Of a stretch of 64,000 bases of DNA, positions 1 to 12,082 are shown in pieces. Under the pieces are notes generated by a model. It ran no database searches and was not told where the DNA came from. It saw only the letters and a program-made list of their open reading frames with translations. The first letter of the stretch is position 1. Every line of letters starts with the position of its first letter. The stretch is from Neodontobutis hainanensis. Taxonomy: Eukaryota; Chordata; Actinopteri; Gobiiformes; Odontobutidae. The stretch lies in NCBI GenBank assembly GCA_024349245.1, contig JALDNG010002205.1:1-64000 (forward strand), written 5' to 3'. A program made the position numbers and the translations under genes.

Positions 1-582
1 CGTAGCATTTGTGTTGTATCTCGTCAATCTCAAGTTGTGATAGCAGTTGCCGCTTGTGGATGTTGGAACACTGAGCTACTAGGTGCTTCGATGTAAGCGT
101 GGACTGTGGGTTTCGAAGTAACCATTCATCTCACATCCTCTTCATGTAACCCCTATGACTAGGGTTACTGGAGTAGTAGCATTCCAACAGAGCCTTGTTA
201 TCGCATCTTGTCCATCTCCGTGCTGTTCCTGTTCCTGTTCTTGTTCCAGTAGCCCATTTGTCATCAAGTTGCTCTGGTTCCCCAACACCTGACGCAGACC
301 TTGTTTGGCCGGTCGCCGTCTGATCCGGCTTCTCATAGCATTTAATGTCTCTCATCATTTTTATGAGGCAGTAGCGCGAAGGGTCTTGCCTAAGGACCCC
401 CACTGGCTAGCACCCCGAGGGGGATTCGAACCCGGGTCCCCCGTGTGAAAAGCCCTGTCCTTACCAGCTGAGCTATCCAGTTACCAAAGTCATAGCAATT
501 GTTATTTGATGAATTTTAACGGTTAGGGTCACGCCTCACTAACAACTTTGTTTATGCTCTCGGTTTCAGAGACATTCAAATT
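1..582 (-). mobile_element. R4/Dong-like LINE 5' region, antisense, cut by window edge
   Basis: Reverse-complement match to 58318-58909 over its whole length. It carries the 5' untranslated region, the tRNA-like segment and the Myb-like start of the open frame (403 down to 131). The same in-frame TGA (rc of 131-133) that interrupts the right-hand copies is present, so that mutation predates the duplications. The rest of the element must lie left of the window. A (TA)n tract abuts its 5' end at 583-601. Confidence 0.85.
419..485 (-). other. tRNA-like segment with Pol III A and B boxes in R4 5' region
   Basis: Read on the minus strand, an A box TAGCTCAGCTGG (464-475) and a B box GGTTCGAATCC (422-432) both match the Pol III consensus and sit at tRNA-like spacing. 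The anticodon loop would read TTTTCAC (TTC, Glu), but the anticodon stem does not pair well and acceptor-stem complementarity is poor. It is therefore not a functional tRNA gene; more likely a SINE-type promoter. Confidence 0.7.
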
Positions 583-601
583 TTATATATATATATATAT
601 A
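583..601. repeat. (TA)n tract at R4 5' boundary
   Basis: Short alternating AT run between the antisense R4 5' end and the L2 fragment. Equivalent runs flank the right-hand R4 copies. Confidence 0.9.
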
Positions 602-1526
602 CAGAACTGCTAGTGATTCCTGCCAACCCAAAGACCCACCACAACCTCTCCATTCAACTAGGCTCATCAACCATTACACCGTCCAGCACTGCCAGAAATC
701 TGGGAGTGGTAATTGATGATCAACTAAACTTCACAAGTCATGTTGCCAGCACCACCAGGTTCTGTAGATTCATCCTCTACAACATTAGGAAAATTAGACC
801 TTTCCTATCGGAGCACTCTACGTAAATCCTAGTTCAGGCTCTTGTCTTGTCCAAACTGCATTATTGCAATGCTCTTCTGGCTGGACTCCCTGCTGCACAA
901 CCAAACCTCTGCAGCTAATCCAGAATGCAGCGGCAAGAGTGGTCTTTAAAGAACCAAAGAGAGCGCACGTAACTCCTCTCCTCATTAGGTTACACTGGCT
1001 CACGGTTAAGGCACGCATTAAGTTCAAAGCTATGCTCTTGGCCTACAAGACCACCACTGGCTCCGCCCCCTCATATCTTCACTCACTGATACAGACCTAT
1101 GTTCCTACCAGATCCCTGCGCTCTGCAAATGAACAACGTCTGGTTGTACCATCCCAAAAAGGAAAAAAATCACTCTCGCGTACTTTCTCTGGATCTGTTC
1201 CACATTGGTGGAATGATCTACCTGCTGCTACAAGATCAGCAGATTCTGTAGACATCTTTAAAAATGCTTGAAAACACATCTCTTCCGTCAACACCTGACT
1301 GACAAACACTGAATTCTTAACTTCCTTTCTATCAATTCCTTCTTTAAAAAAACAAAAAAACTTTCCTATCCTTAGCTTTGTATGCTGTGCTAGGTTTTAA
1401 CTGACTAGTTTTTGTGCACTTATGCTTTTGTTACCTTGTGTTGTTGAAATTGCTTCCATTGTTTTCCTCACTTGTAAGTCGCTTTGGATAAAAGCGTCTG
1501 CTAAATGACTAAATGTAAATGTAAAT
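602..1526 (+). mobile_element. L2-group LINE, 3' end of ORF2 and tail, degraded
   Basis: Encodes the C-terminal part of an L2/CR1-group reverse transcriptase protein, with motifs NLGVVIDDQLNF, LDYCNALL (lost here) and HWWNDLP. A TAA stop sits at 823-825 where the other copies read CAA, and a frameshift follows near 895. The reading frame ends at about 1271. The 3' untranslated region ends in the L2/SINE tail GCTTTGGATAAAAGCGTCTG, followed by short ATGTAA repeats at 1509-1526. It is 5'-truncated and abuts the R4 (TA)n tract. The 3' end directly touches a zinc-finger exon on the opposite strand. Confidence 0.8.
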
Positions 1527-2110
1527 GGGTAGTGCATAAGGAACCACCTCTGCCTATTGCTGAGTGTAATGGATTAGATGCAGAGATGGTAGTGGCTATT
1601 TCCTTTATGACTGATTCATCAGCATGAAGATTATGTTTCTCAAAAGATCTCGAACCTCATCAGGCTCTTGTAGCTGTTCAGAGATGGTAACTACACCAGG
1701 CTTAAAATCATTGATGGAATGTGGGTTGTGTTTTCTGTGTTTGTGTGACTTAAAGGTTCCACAAATATTTGACTGGAAATTACAGCCAGAAAACATGCAA
1801 TGGACAGTATAATTTCTCTTTAAATGACTATTGATGTGAATAAAGTAATCTCTTTCTGATGCAAGATTACTGCATACACACAAATGACAAGTGAAGATGG
1901 ACAATTGTCTGCCATTTACTCTAGAGTGTGCAGCATGGTTACTACTTAGATGAATAAGTAGAGAATTCCATGTCTTGAATGTACATGGACAATCTGAATA
2001 TGTACATGGATATCTCTGACGACCATAATGTCTGTGCTGCAGTCTGTAATGTTTGAGTAATTTAGACCTTGCAGAAACTGCAAGTCCACAAATTTGACAT
2101 TTCCACATTT
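1527..2110 (-). pseudogene. C2H2 zinc-finger exon of a multicopy teleost family, interrupted
   Basis: The minus-strand frame from 2108 to 1605 encodes four C2H2-type fingers in about 167 residues: CQIC near the start, then Cys-x4-Cys...His-x4-His (YPCTYSDC...), FTCHLC...H-x3-H, and VHCMFSGC...H-x4-H. Directly upstream is a strong splice acceptor: a long T-rich tract ending in TTTTTCAG, AG at 2111-2112. The stop at 1605 looks secondary. One more T in the TTTT run near 1646-1650 would lead into another open frame (DLFEKHNLHADESVIKEIA...) that runs to the L2 junction at about 1527. The exon is therefore probably longer and was cut by the L2 insertion or a rearrangement. Such fingers bind nucleic acid; the function of this family is not known to me. 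Confidence 0.7.
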
Positions 2111-2113
2111 CTG

Positions 2114-3185
2114 AAAAAGAAAAAGAAAATAAAAATCAACACTATTTCAAGGAGATTAAAACTGTAACTAAAGAAGCAAAACATATTAACACTACGCTGT
2201 TTAAAAGGTACACCATGTACAACTTTTGTTCAATTCAATGCATTAATCCTTATTTCAAAATGTGTTTATTCTTACCCTGATCCACTATTCATTGCCTGTT
2301 ATAAGCATTTATATTTTAGACCTAGTGTTTTTTTTTTTTTGAGTAATAGGGATGGGCAAGAATACTTGAACGTGACAGCGATGTTCGCTGTGACTTTAAA
2401 AAATATATTTGTCTATTTTACTGATTGGTTATTGTAGCATTTTGATAGGTACCTGAGGTCTGATTGGTTAGCGGTGAAATAAAGTGAAACTAGATTTAAA
2501 AGTGCACACAGCAGTGATGCCTGGACAGAGTTTGCCTGCAGCAACAAGGTCGACAATCAACTGCAATACAAGACATTCATGGTGCGATTGCCAGCGCTGC
2601 CAGTGACACTGCTCTGGATGTACACTGGTCATTTTCTTAAAAGAAAAATATAGCACATTCACTATTATGCAATATTGTAATTGTTGGCACTTTCAACTTT
2701 GTTAATCCTTTATATGGCTCAAATAAATTTTGTGTTTGTCATTATGCTCAACATTTTCATATTATGTCAATATATTCAATTGAGTAGTACAGTGCTTCAT
2801 GTATGTTTTAAGAGAACAATTGTGTAGCTTTGATTTTATAGAATTAGGTTATGTAGATTGTACACATTTCAGTACCTTCTGCTCTAACAAAATCAAACTG
2901 TGTCAATTTATCAGAAGTACAAACCCGATTCCAAAAAAGTTGGGACACTGTACAAATTGTGAATAAAAGCAGAATGCAATTGATATCATGAAATGTTTAT
3001 GTTACATAGAAAATGAATTTTTAATGTTTGATATATTTAAATGGACTTCGTTGGTGTGGTGGTCTTGTGTGTATGAAAGAAGTCAAGATCATTTGACCAC
3101 ACATATGACTTCCATCTAAGAAAGAAAAAGACTTCAGTCTTATTTCACTCAAAGGAATCCTTAAAACATTTCAGTTGTGGTCTGT
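2114..3185. other. No gene seen; old transposon end near 2920
   Basis: AT-rich. A tract beginning near 2922 (AACCCGATTCCAAAAAAGTT...GGGACACTGTACAAATTG) resembles the terminus of a fish DNA-transposon family, but no second end is visible. A short hairpin lies at 2371-2392 (GACAGCGA/TCGCTGTG). Open frames here have no supporting motifs. Confidence 0.4.
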
Positions 3186-3365
3186 GTTATTTGCAGCGCG
3201 TTTGGTATTTGTATGTGTTGTGAGGATTTGCAGCGCGTTTTGAATTTGCAGCGTGTTTTGGTATTTGCATGTGTTGTGAACTTTTGCAGCGCGTGTTGTC
3301 AAACTGATGAAGATGTTTTCTTTATTTGCTGGTGCTTTCTTCATTTGCAGCGTGTTGAGCTGTCT
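3186..3365. repeat. Degenerate short repeat, TTTGCAGCGCGTTTTG unit
   Basis: The phrase TTTGCAGCGCG/TGTTTTG recurs at least five times, at about 3193, 3226, 3245, 3283 and 3343, alternating with GGTATTTGYATGTGTTGTGA. Spacing is irregular (about 20-60 bp), so it is not a clean satellite. It probably belongs to an interspersed repeat. Confidence 0.6.
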
Positions 3366-4599
3366 CGCCACCGTCATTTAATCCTTAATTATTCCACTTC
3401 TTTATTAGAGTTTAAACCCTGCTGATTGGCATTCTCTTTTTTTTTTATCCATTTCCTGTTTCATACAGTTCAATTACATCTTCCCACAGATCCTTTGACA
3501 ATTATTTTCTTTTCCCATGACTCAGAATACAGACGCAGCACTGGATGAAAGATGCAAGGGTCTGTCAGGAGCCCAGAAACTCACTGACCTTTAATCCACA
3601 CACTGATTACAAGCAAACAGATCACAGGTGAGGATGGTTACCTTTAGTAGCCATTCTCTTGTATAAGTTAACAGGCCAAAATCACCCTGAACTTTTAATC
3701 ATTTACTATGAACATTTACTGAACATGTTTAGATTAATTTATGAATTGGTTATAGTCAAAAATAATTGAAAGTACACTAAAAATGGGTTTAAATGTATTA
3801 AATGGAGAAATTTATCCAAAACACAAAAGGATCAAGGGAACAGGGAACTGGTTCACAAATAATTTCATGTTCATTTTTCCTCTACTTCAGAGGCACATCA
3901 CTTACCAAGAGTTGTGTGAAACTACACTAAGCTTTCTTCTTTACTTTTCTACAATTCATAGGGCCACTCATCAAGAGGGATTTATTCCCAGCTCGAGTAG
4001 TGTTGTATATGCATTCCAGTGCTGTGGAGTTCAGGACGTAAAAGTGGAGGAGAATAAACATCCCACCAGTACCAGGAATAAAGGAACACAGTCAAGAGGA
4101 GATCCTTGAGGACAGGGCCTTGTATGGTGTTTGAGGAAATGTTAAAAGAATTTTTAGTTCAGGTTAATGACAGAGACGATGAAGACGGGTTACAATTTAA
4201 AATGAATGATCTGGTTTGAATTCTTGCAAGAATAAAGCAAATCACACACACGTACACAATGGTACAGGATAATATTTGCTTCCAAAGGTAAACAATACAT
4301 GAGATTTTATATCATGCTGGTTGGAAGCGTATCACAAACCCAAATAGCATCATTTGTGTTTCTATTATTTTTAATGAGAACCTATTACTGTTGAACCATT
4401 CCTTCATTTGATCAGCTCTGATGTAATCTCAGTTACCATTAGTTGTAGGTCTTTACCTGTAACTTTAAGTATTATCATCTGCAAATATGATCATTTTTAC
4501 TTAGTTGATACAAACATAAATAATTGATATAGATCAAAATTTGTTTTGATGATCTATTGTCTCAAGCTTTTTAAAGTTTTATATTGACAATGTCTTCCG
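3366..4599. other. Unassigned left-flank sequence
   Basis: No recognised family. A weakly open plus-strand stretch near 3958-4130 (GPLIKRDLFPARVVLYMHSS..., then a stop, then ...GIKEHSQEEILEDRALYG) could be a relic coding exon, but it is interrupted and has no clear splice sites. This stretch lies within the part (663-4885) missing from the right flank. Confidence 0.3.
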
Positions 4600-5578
4600 T
4601 TTACATTTAAATTTACATTTAGTCATTCGCTTTTATCCAAAGCTACTTACAAGTGAGGAAAACAATGGAAGCAATTTCAACAACACAAGGTAACAAAAAA
4701 ACTAGTCAGGTAAAACCTAGCACAGCATACAAAGCTAAGATTTTTTTTATTTATTTTTTTTTATGAAAAGGAATCGATAGAAAGGAAGTAGAATTCAGTG
4801 TTTGTCAGTCAGGTGTTGACGGAAGAGATGTGTTTTCAAGTGTTTTTTAAAGATGTCTACAGAATCTGCTGATCTTGTAGCAGCAGTAGATCATTCCACC
4901 AATGTGGAACAGATCCAGAGAAAGTATATGAGAGTGATTTTTGGGGGATGGTACAACCAGACGTTGTTCATTTGCAGAGCGCAGGGATCTGGTAGGAACA
5001 TAGGTCTGTATCAGTGAGTGAAGATATGAGGGGGCTGAGCCAGTGGTGGTCTTGTAGGCCAAGAGCATAGCTTTGAACTTAATGCGTGCATCAACCGGGA
5101 GCCAATGTAACCTAATGAGGAGAGGAGTTATGCGCTCTCTTTGGTTCTTTAAAGACCACTCTTGCTGCTGCATTCTGGATGAGCTGCAGAGGTTTGGTTG
5201 TGCAGGCAGGAGTCCAGCCAGAAGAGCATTGCAATAATCCAGTTTGGACAAGACAAGAGCCTGAACTAGGATTTGCGTAGAGTGCTCCGATAGGAAAGGT
5301 CTAATTTTCCTAATGTTGTAGAGGATGAATCTACAGGACCTGGTGGTGCTGGCAACATGACTTGTGAAGTTTAGTTGATCATCAATTACCACTCCCAGAT
5401 TTCTGGCAGTGCTGGATGGTGTAATGGTTGATGAGCCTAGTTGAATGGAGAGGTTGTGGCGGGTCTTTGGGTTGGCTGGAATCAGTAGCAGTTCTGTTTT
5501 TCCAAGGTTCAGCTGCAGGTGATGGTCCTTCATCCAAAGTGAGATGTCACTCAGGCCGAGACACGAGCAGAGACCGTC
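4600..5578 (-). mobile_element. L2-group LINE 3' end, antisense, spans the left arm edge
   Basis: The minus-strand frame 5533-4847 gives about 228 residues of L2 ORF2 C-terminus starting at MKDHHLQLNLGKTELLLIP. It includes NLGVVIDDQLNF and LDYCNALLAG, with frameshifts after residue about 130 and before the end. The 3' tail with the shared L2/SINE end reaches 4600. The 5' truncation is near 5578 (GLCSCLGLSDISLW). The palindrome edge falls inside it at 4886. Confidence 0.8.
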
Positions 5579-6365
5579 GGATCATCTTTCATATTGCCTT
5601 TTAAAATAATCTAATTGGGGAAAGAAATATTTCCAGGATATTGTTAGTACGTCTGACAGTGAGGCTGGAACAAAGTTGAAAGATAGAACTGTCGCACAAA
5701 AACCTGTGTTCAACACACAATTGACTGGAACTATTTTGTCATGCTTCATTTTTATAATCAACAAAACCTTTTTAGTTGATTATTTTTAAAAAGCAACTGC
5801 GCCACCTTGATCTCATGATCATGATACCATTGCTGGCGCATAGGTTATGTCAGAGCAAGTCAACAATAACTTGGACACAAAAGTAACTGGCCAACACTGC
5901 GCACAGATCAGCGGCAATTGCATCTGTGCAGGCCTGGCTCATCTCGAATGCACCCAATGTCAGTTGCTGGGAAATGACGTACGCATAGAGACAACAGTGC
6001 AAAACACAAAGATAGAGGAAAAACAGAGCAGGGACTCAAATACTTTTTAATTTTTGTTTCAATGCATATAAAAGCTGCTAATGCGAGCACTAACTAATGA
6101 TTCAGTGGTGTCATGACAGCTTGGTCACCACAACTTAAAGTTTGTTTCATTTCTCGATGTGAACCTGATGTAGATTATAATCTACCTACTTCACGTTGTG
6201 CACAGTGGCTTGCACAAATCTTATAAAACTAAAAAATGTTATTATTATGTTATTTGTAATGTTTACAAACAAACTGAAAATATTGAACTCTTTAAAACAA
6301 ACAATAAGAACCAAGTTGCATTGAAGCTAAGAGCCATTTATTTTATTTGAAAAAATTGGTTTTGG
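5579..6365. other. Unassigned arm sequence
   Basis: No recognised gene. Short frames at 5582-5764 (-) and 5847-6050 (+) are mutual overlaps without motifs. The mirrored stretch is 54813-55593. Confidence 0.5.
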
Positions 6366-6577
6366 CAGGGCAGCAGTAGCTCAGTGGATAGAGCAGTTGT
6401 CTTTTAGGTGGTAGGTGGTTCGATTCCTGCTCTCCCCACAGTTCATACTGTCGTTGTGTCCTTGGGCAAGACACTTAACCCACCTTGCCTCCAGTGGCTG
6501 TAACACTGGTTATTACTGTAGAACAATCGCTTTGGATAAAAGCGTCAGCTAAATGAATAAATGTAAATGTTAATGTT
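6366..6577 (+). mobile_element. tRNA-derived V-SINE-like element
   Basis: The head carries an A box TAGCTCAGTGG (6378-6388) and a B box GGTTCGATTCC (6417-6427). The conserved V-SINE-type core follows (TGTGTCCTTGGGCAAGACAC), then an L2-derived tail TTTGGATAAAAGCGTCAGC. It probably depends on L2 enzymes for mobilisation because the tails are shared. Mirrored at 54602-54812. Confidence 0.85.
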
Positions 6578-6970
6578 TCACACGGATGCACACACAGGCT
6601 TTGTGAGATAAAGGGCTGGGTGGGTCATTTAAACAGTAGACAGGTGTGTGTGCAGTTGTTCGCTCCGGCTCTTTCTGCTCTGTGTGTGTGTGTGTCACTA
6701 TGACTCAGAAGCACAAGTAATAGAGCAGCTACAAGACAAGCAAGCGCCGTGTGGCGTTGCAGTTAACAAATACACTGCCAGCTGTGTAGAAAATCAGTCT
6801 GCTCCAAAATAAACAATGAGCTGCAAAAAGGATAAACAGAGGACAGAGTCAGAGACACAACGGCAACAATTTAGGTACATTTTTACTCCGCTTGTGTTAC
6901 TGCTGTTCAAAAACATACACACAAATATCGCATTTTAAATTTGAAGCAAACCTTAAAGTACTACATAGAA

Positions 6971-7108
6971 GGCGGCAGTAGCTCAGTGGGTAGAGCGGCC
7001 AACCTTCGACTGCCTCCAGTGGTGTTCCAGCTGTAACACTGATAAATAGATGATGTATGTAAAGTGCTTTGAGTGCTTACTACAGTAGGTGGAAAAGCAA
7101 TATATACC
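6971..7108 (+). mobile_element. tRNA-derived SINE, internally deleted
   Basis: Head GGCGGCAGTAGCTCAGTGGG with an A box. The middle (B box and core) is missing, and a different tail follows (GTAAAGTGCTTTGAGTGC...AAAGCAATATATA). The tail differs from the L2-type tail of the neighbouring SINE, so another LINE partner is likely. Mirrored at 54066-54203. Confidence 0.65.
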
Positions 7109-9455
7109 TAAAAAAAAAAGTATTTTTTATTATACAGTCAAAAATAGCAATTAACAGATTTTAAAAAGGAAAAAGTAATATGTAAAACATATGTAGAAGG
7201 CTACAAAATGTACCAGCGGATAATAAATACTTTTTAAAATTTCGATTGTAGCTACTATATTGCTGTTTATGTTTTATGTCACCTATTAACAGAAAAAGAC
7301 TAACTTGATTAAATTAATTCATGAGCCCCAATGTAGTACATATGTTAAACCACTTGATGGCAGCAAAAGCCAGTTAAATGGTAAGCAGTTAGTCGTGAGA
7401 ACCAGGAGAGTACAAAATTCTGGGCCCTAGGTACAAACCATCTTAGTTGGCCTTATAATATTTTGCTGTATACATAACACCAAGCAATATACATTTCAAA
7501 TTTATCCCTGTAAGCTTTTCCAGTCTTTATCACTATTTTAACTTTATTACCCTGCTGGTTTTATAGCCTGCACTGACTGGTATAACACTGATTAACTCAT
7601 TTCATTTTCATGTGAAAAACATTTAATTAACATCATTACAATGGCAAATAAACTCAATTTTCACTTTTATTATTTGCAAAAGAATAGGGCCATAGGGTTA
7701 ATTTGTTAAGCGGCTAAACTCTCAATGTAATACAATGTTACAGCACGACCTCAAGCTGTATCCTGTATTTTTTAGTTACTGGTGGACATTTATATTACAC
7801 CTATCCTAGAGATATACCCTAATGCAGATTTGTGTAGAAATAGTCTGTCTTTGAAAATCAAACTTCTCTTTTAAAACTGTGCATTAATAATGAACGAAAC
7901 AGCGCATATGGTTCTCCTCTGCCCTGGGTCCTGGGTAAACAGTACCACCCCCTCCCCAGTCCAAAGCCCTGTGAGAACCATTTGTCTACTCATCTTTGCT
8001 ATTCATTTGTATAACAGAATAACATACATTACATTACATAATAACAAGTGGTTTTCACATGACTGACTGTTTAAACAGTGAATTGTGTTTAAGGTTTAAA
8101 CAAAATAGTGACCAGTTTGATAAGTGTGTTAATACAATGGAATTTAATATTGGCAATTGTAAACTTTGTAAGTCAGGCCTCAAATGTTGTGGCTCAAGAG
8201 CAGTGTATTTTTCAAGTGTGGTTAATGTAGATATACAGTATATGTAATAATGTTTGGTGCAGTCACGTAAACACATCACAAGCTCCTCACATGGAGATCA
8301 GCTTCAATCAGACATTTTCGGAAACGCTGGGCTTGATCCATTGACAGTAGAGGAGTGGACATAGCAAACCCGCTCCCAGGTTTGAAACATAAAAGGAAGT
8401 AAGCGTAGGCTCCATCATGGCCTGACTCCCATTGATATCCATTGAAAAATCGGCGTCAATTACGAAGTGACTAATTTTGTCACTGTCATCATTCTAAATA
8501 TGCCTCTTTGTTCTTATTATTCCTGTAATCGTTATATTGATATTTGTCACATAACTCAAGATATTAAGATAATAACTGACCTATCAGCTGCCTCCATTGT
8601 GCTATGTTGGCTCGGGGCGTGGCTGACAGGTTAGGTGGTGCTAAAGGGCTAATTTACTGCTCCATCGTTTCAACGATAGTTTAATATGATACACTGGACC
8701 AAACTTGGTTAATAATTTGAAGATACGATCATATCTAACCTTCAATTAGAAAGGCATAATGCTCTTATACAGTTTGGTGTTTGTGTTGGTAATAAGCTGT
8801 TTTTGTAGTTATAACCTACATGTTTATAACTGAAACAAATTTTAACGTGCTTTTATAGTAATATAAGGATAAACATCTCTGACTGAAGAATTACTGTTTA
8901 GTTTGCAAACCCAGTAAAGGCCATAATATAATCATAATAAAAAAGCAAAAATTTGAAGTGGGCTTAATGTACTCTTTTACAAAGTTTTGGGTTGTGTCGT
9001 TTTGGTAAATACATTTGACACATGCCTGTTTTATGAAAATAGATATTGTTCTCTCTCACAGATTTCCTAAAGGTGATGCTGCCCGCCTGAGGCTGATCAG
9101 AAGAAAGGCTCTTGTTGTGGTGTGAGCACTTTGAACACACAATCATGACAACAGTCACAGGTAAATGTTTAAGCCAGGTTTTAAACTTGACAGACATTAC
9201 CTCTGACCCAGTACAGTTATTAAAGTATTATATTTAGGCAAATGTAAGTTCAAATCAAAGTCCACTATTTTCTGAAAAACAGTTCTTACACACACAGTAA
9301 CGTACAGTGAGCTGGTGAATAAAAACTAAGATAAGTGTTTTTTTTCTGTGATTAACAGTACATCCCATGTTCAGAGGAGGGCCGAACAGCAAGACTTGTT
9401 TTAAACATAACGTTTTACTTTGTTCTCGGTCTTTGCAGAGCTCCTCTACAGTTAC
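7109..9455. other. Unassigned arm sequence
   Basis: AT-rich, no recognised gene or element. A minus-strand frame at 8964-9197 follows the acidic candidate exon and contains an AG after a pyrimidine-rich tract (rc of about 9090), but no convincing terminal exon could be built. A short hairpin ATCGTTTCAACGAT lies near 8665. Mirror is 51713-54065. Confidence 0.4.
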
Positions 9456-9595
9456 CTGTCTGCTGCTGCTTCTCTGTCGATCCTCCGCAGTCCAGTCAAG
9501 TCCAGTCTAGTTATTGGTCTGTTGCTCTGTTGGTCCTCTCTGCTCCTGCACAGCTGACATAGACCATCCTCCTCTTCCTCAGCTTCATCTGACAT
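9456..9595 (-). CDS. Candidate acidic first coding exon, left copy
   Basis: On the minus strand an ATG at 9595-9593 opens 46 codons (start MSDEAEEEEDGLCQLCRSR, later RLDLTGLRRIDREAAAD) and meets a splice donor GTAACT directly after 9456. The N-terminus is strongly acidic and has a CxxC. There is no stop within the exon. I do not recognise the protein. It lies about 4.6 kb downstream of the exonuclease stop on the same strand, so it is probably the start of a separate gene. No following exon was identified with confidence. Confidence 0.35.
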
Positions 9596-12082
9596 CACAT
9601 CCTGGTCCAACTACAACTTCAACTTCTTGTATATAAACTTAAACTAAATCAAATCTCTATTCATTTATGTGCTTCTAGGTTTGAAGGCATATTCAAACTG
9701 TATTTTAAGCTTTTAAATTTGACATTATTTATACACTTTGTATTTAAGTGCACTGTTAAATTAAATAAAAGTACATGAAAGCATACAGACAAAACTTTAA
9801 ATTATTTATTTATAACTATAGTGTTATTTTAGCATATTGTTATAAAAAATTTCTATGTCCTTATATTTATAAGACAGATTATAATTTAACAAAAGCAATG
9901 GCCAGGTTTATTCTTGCAAGAAGAAGCAAAGCAGACACACATGTAACAAATGTTACAGCGGGAGGTTTGCATGAGGAAGTAAACAAAACATAGGACTTTA
10001 TATGACTGCAATAAAGGCCTTGGTGGGAGGCGTATCTTCCATACCCCACCCCCCAAGGCACATGGTCCAGGTGCAGAAGTCCCGTGACAAGCCATGTCTC
10101 AGTCTAGTTATGTCTACTCCATGCTTGGATTAGAGCGAAGGACATGACATGAATTTGACATGACCTGAAGAGAACTATAAGCCCCAGTAACTCTAAACAT
10201 TATAAGAATAAAAATGATTCTAACACATATGCAAAGAAGATATTGTAGAAAATAATCAAAAATTATAAAACACATTGTTTTGTCTTTTATTAAATTGTAA
10301 TGATAAAGTAGTGCTGCAAAGATAGAAGGGTTTCTTGAACTTTAAGGTTGCTCCTGAGGTCTTTGACCTGAAGTTGCAATGGTAAGGAAACTGAAAACTC
10401 CAAATCAAAACTGGTTAAAGACATATTTAGTTCAGTATTTCAGATGATGAATTATAAACTTGAAACAAACATATTTTTATTCAAAGATCAACATTTGTCT
10501 TAACTCTGATACAAAAACAACATTAAAATCAGGTTTTATGAAAATCAGACATTTCTGTAAAGCCGAGAGCCTAAATGTAAATAACGATATGTGTAATGCT
10601 GTGAATCATGTGATTGAAGTTTTCACATGACAAACAATCAATCACTACTTTACGCGTGCGGTGCACAACTGTCTAATGATTATTATTTTTAATGTTTATC
10701 AGACAATAACTTCTCAAGCTTTCGCTTTAGTATAATTTTTGGTACAATTAGGGCCAGATTTGGGATTCGGGACAACAGTTTAGATTTTGGGACTGTCCCA
10801 ATTTTTCGTGACGTCTGGTCACCCTATCCCTGCCTGGAGTGAGACATATGCACATAATGATTAAATTCAATTCTCTTAAGCATAATAACTTCAATGAACC
10901 ATATGGCCCTGAGGACTTTAGTATGATCAGTCATGGAGCTGTTGTCTTGTTGGTGTACAAGCGAACGATGGCGTTCCCCAGACCAGATTGTTCATCTGGG
11001 GTCAAAACCTTGACCATAGTGTTGTCCAGCATGTACAGGAATGTTGACCCAGCAATGAGCTCCGAATACATAGAAAGCAACACAAGCAAAAGTTATGAGA
11101 CATGGAAGTGCTACAACAAAAACATATATATCAATACAGATTTTAAAATTCTATTAATTTTCTAGACCTGTGTTAGTTAGGATGAAATCATTTTGTAGAC
11201 CCCACCCTTCAGCTAATAGCATGCTTAATGCTATTTTGTTATGTCCAGTCATTGGACCAATTTTCTCAAATTTTCAGTTTTAATTAACAGTTACAGCATA
11301 TCTCTGTAACTAATAAATCTTTGTTGGTTTTAAATACAATTATAATTAATAACACAATAATTAATTTAATCCACATTTGCATAAATCGTCTCAAAATGTA
11401 AAAGATTCAAATCCCATTGCTTATGGATTTCTAGCCTTATATTTATTCAAGGCACCTCGTGGGACACATATGTTGTTGATCTCTATACTTCCGCCTTTCA
11501 CTGCAAATGTCCCTGATCTTTCCATTTGTCAAGTTCACAGTGATGTCACAGAAAGTCATATGACCCATATCACTAGCCCTGCTCACCGGTGTATTCCCCT
11601 TCATAGCTGTAAACCAAGATGATTAGAAGTTCAAAGAACTATATTAATATTAGCTCTTATTAGTGTCTACAGTGAAGTAAACATTAGAAATGCTTTGCCA
11701 CAAGCTGAAACTGTAGGAACTTCACCAACTATGGTGATGCAGATATTCTTCCGAGATGGTATTCATTGGAGCAGCTAGCAATAGTACTAATCTGCTATAT
11801 TATTAATAGATATCACAAAAGACCTGTCACTGGCTCGTGACTCTGGACTTGACTGAACATGAACAACTCATGACTCGTCAAACACCGTCAGTGGGTTAGG
11901 AGCTACTACTTAGATAGATAGAGATAAAGAATTGATTGGTCCCCAAGGAAACTACTTGCAATTTTATCTGAAGACTTGAATATTATTTTCTAAGCGCCTA
12001 CTGTAAAATTCACTATAAAAAGAGCAGATTTATACCTCAGACATAATTAGCAGGTGTATAAGTTTTAAAGATTATTTTTATA
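9596..12082. other. Unassigned arm sequence with one repeat-like end
   Basis: Around 10735-10830 a GGGACTGTCCC-containing tract ending in CGTGACGTCTGGTCACCCTA resembles the end of an interspersed fish repeat. Nothing else is recognisable. The open frame 10839-11165 (+) is conserved in the mirror with two substitutions but has no motif. Mirror is 49086-51572. Confidence 0.4.

Noticed and set aside
419..485. Functional tRNA-Glu gene
   Set aside because: A and B boxes are perfect, but the anticodon and acceptor stems do not pair and no terminator T-run follows. It is always embedded in R4 5' sequence.
8964..9197. 77-residue minus-strand frame as the second exon of the acidic candidate gene
   Set aside because: An acceptor-like AG exists, but the phase-matched join stops after about ten codons and no poly(A) signal follows; too weak to list.
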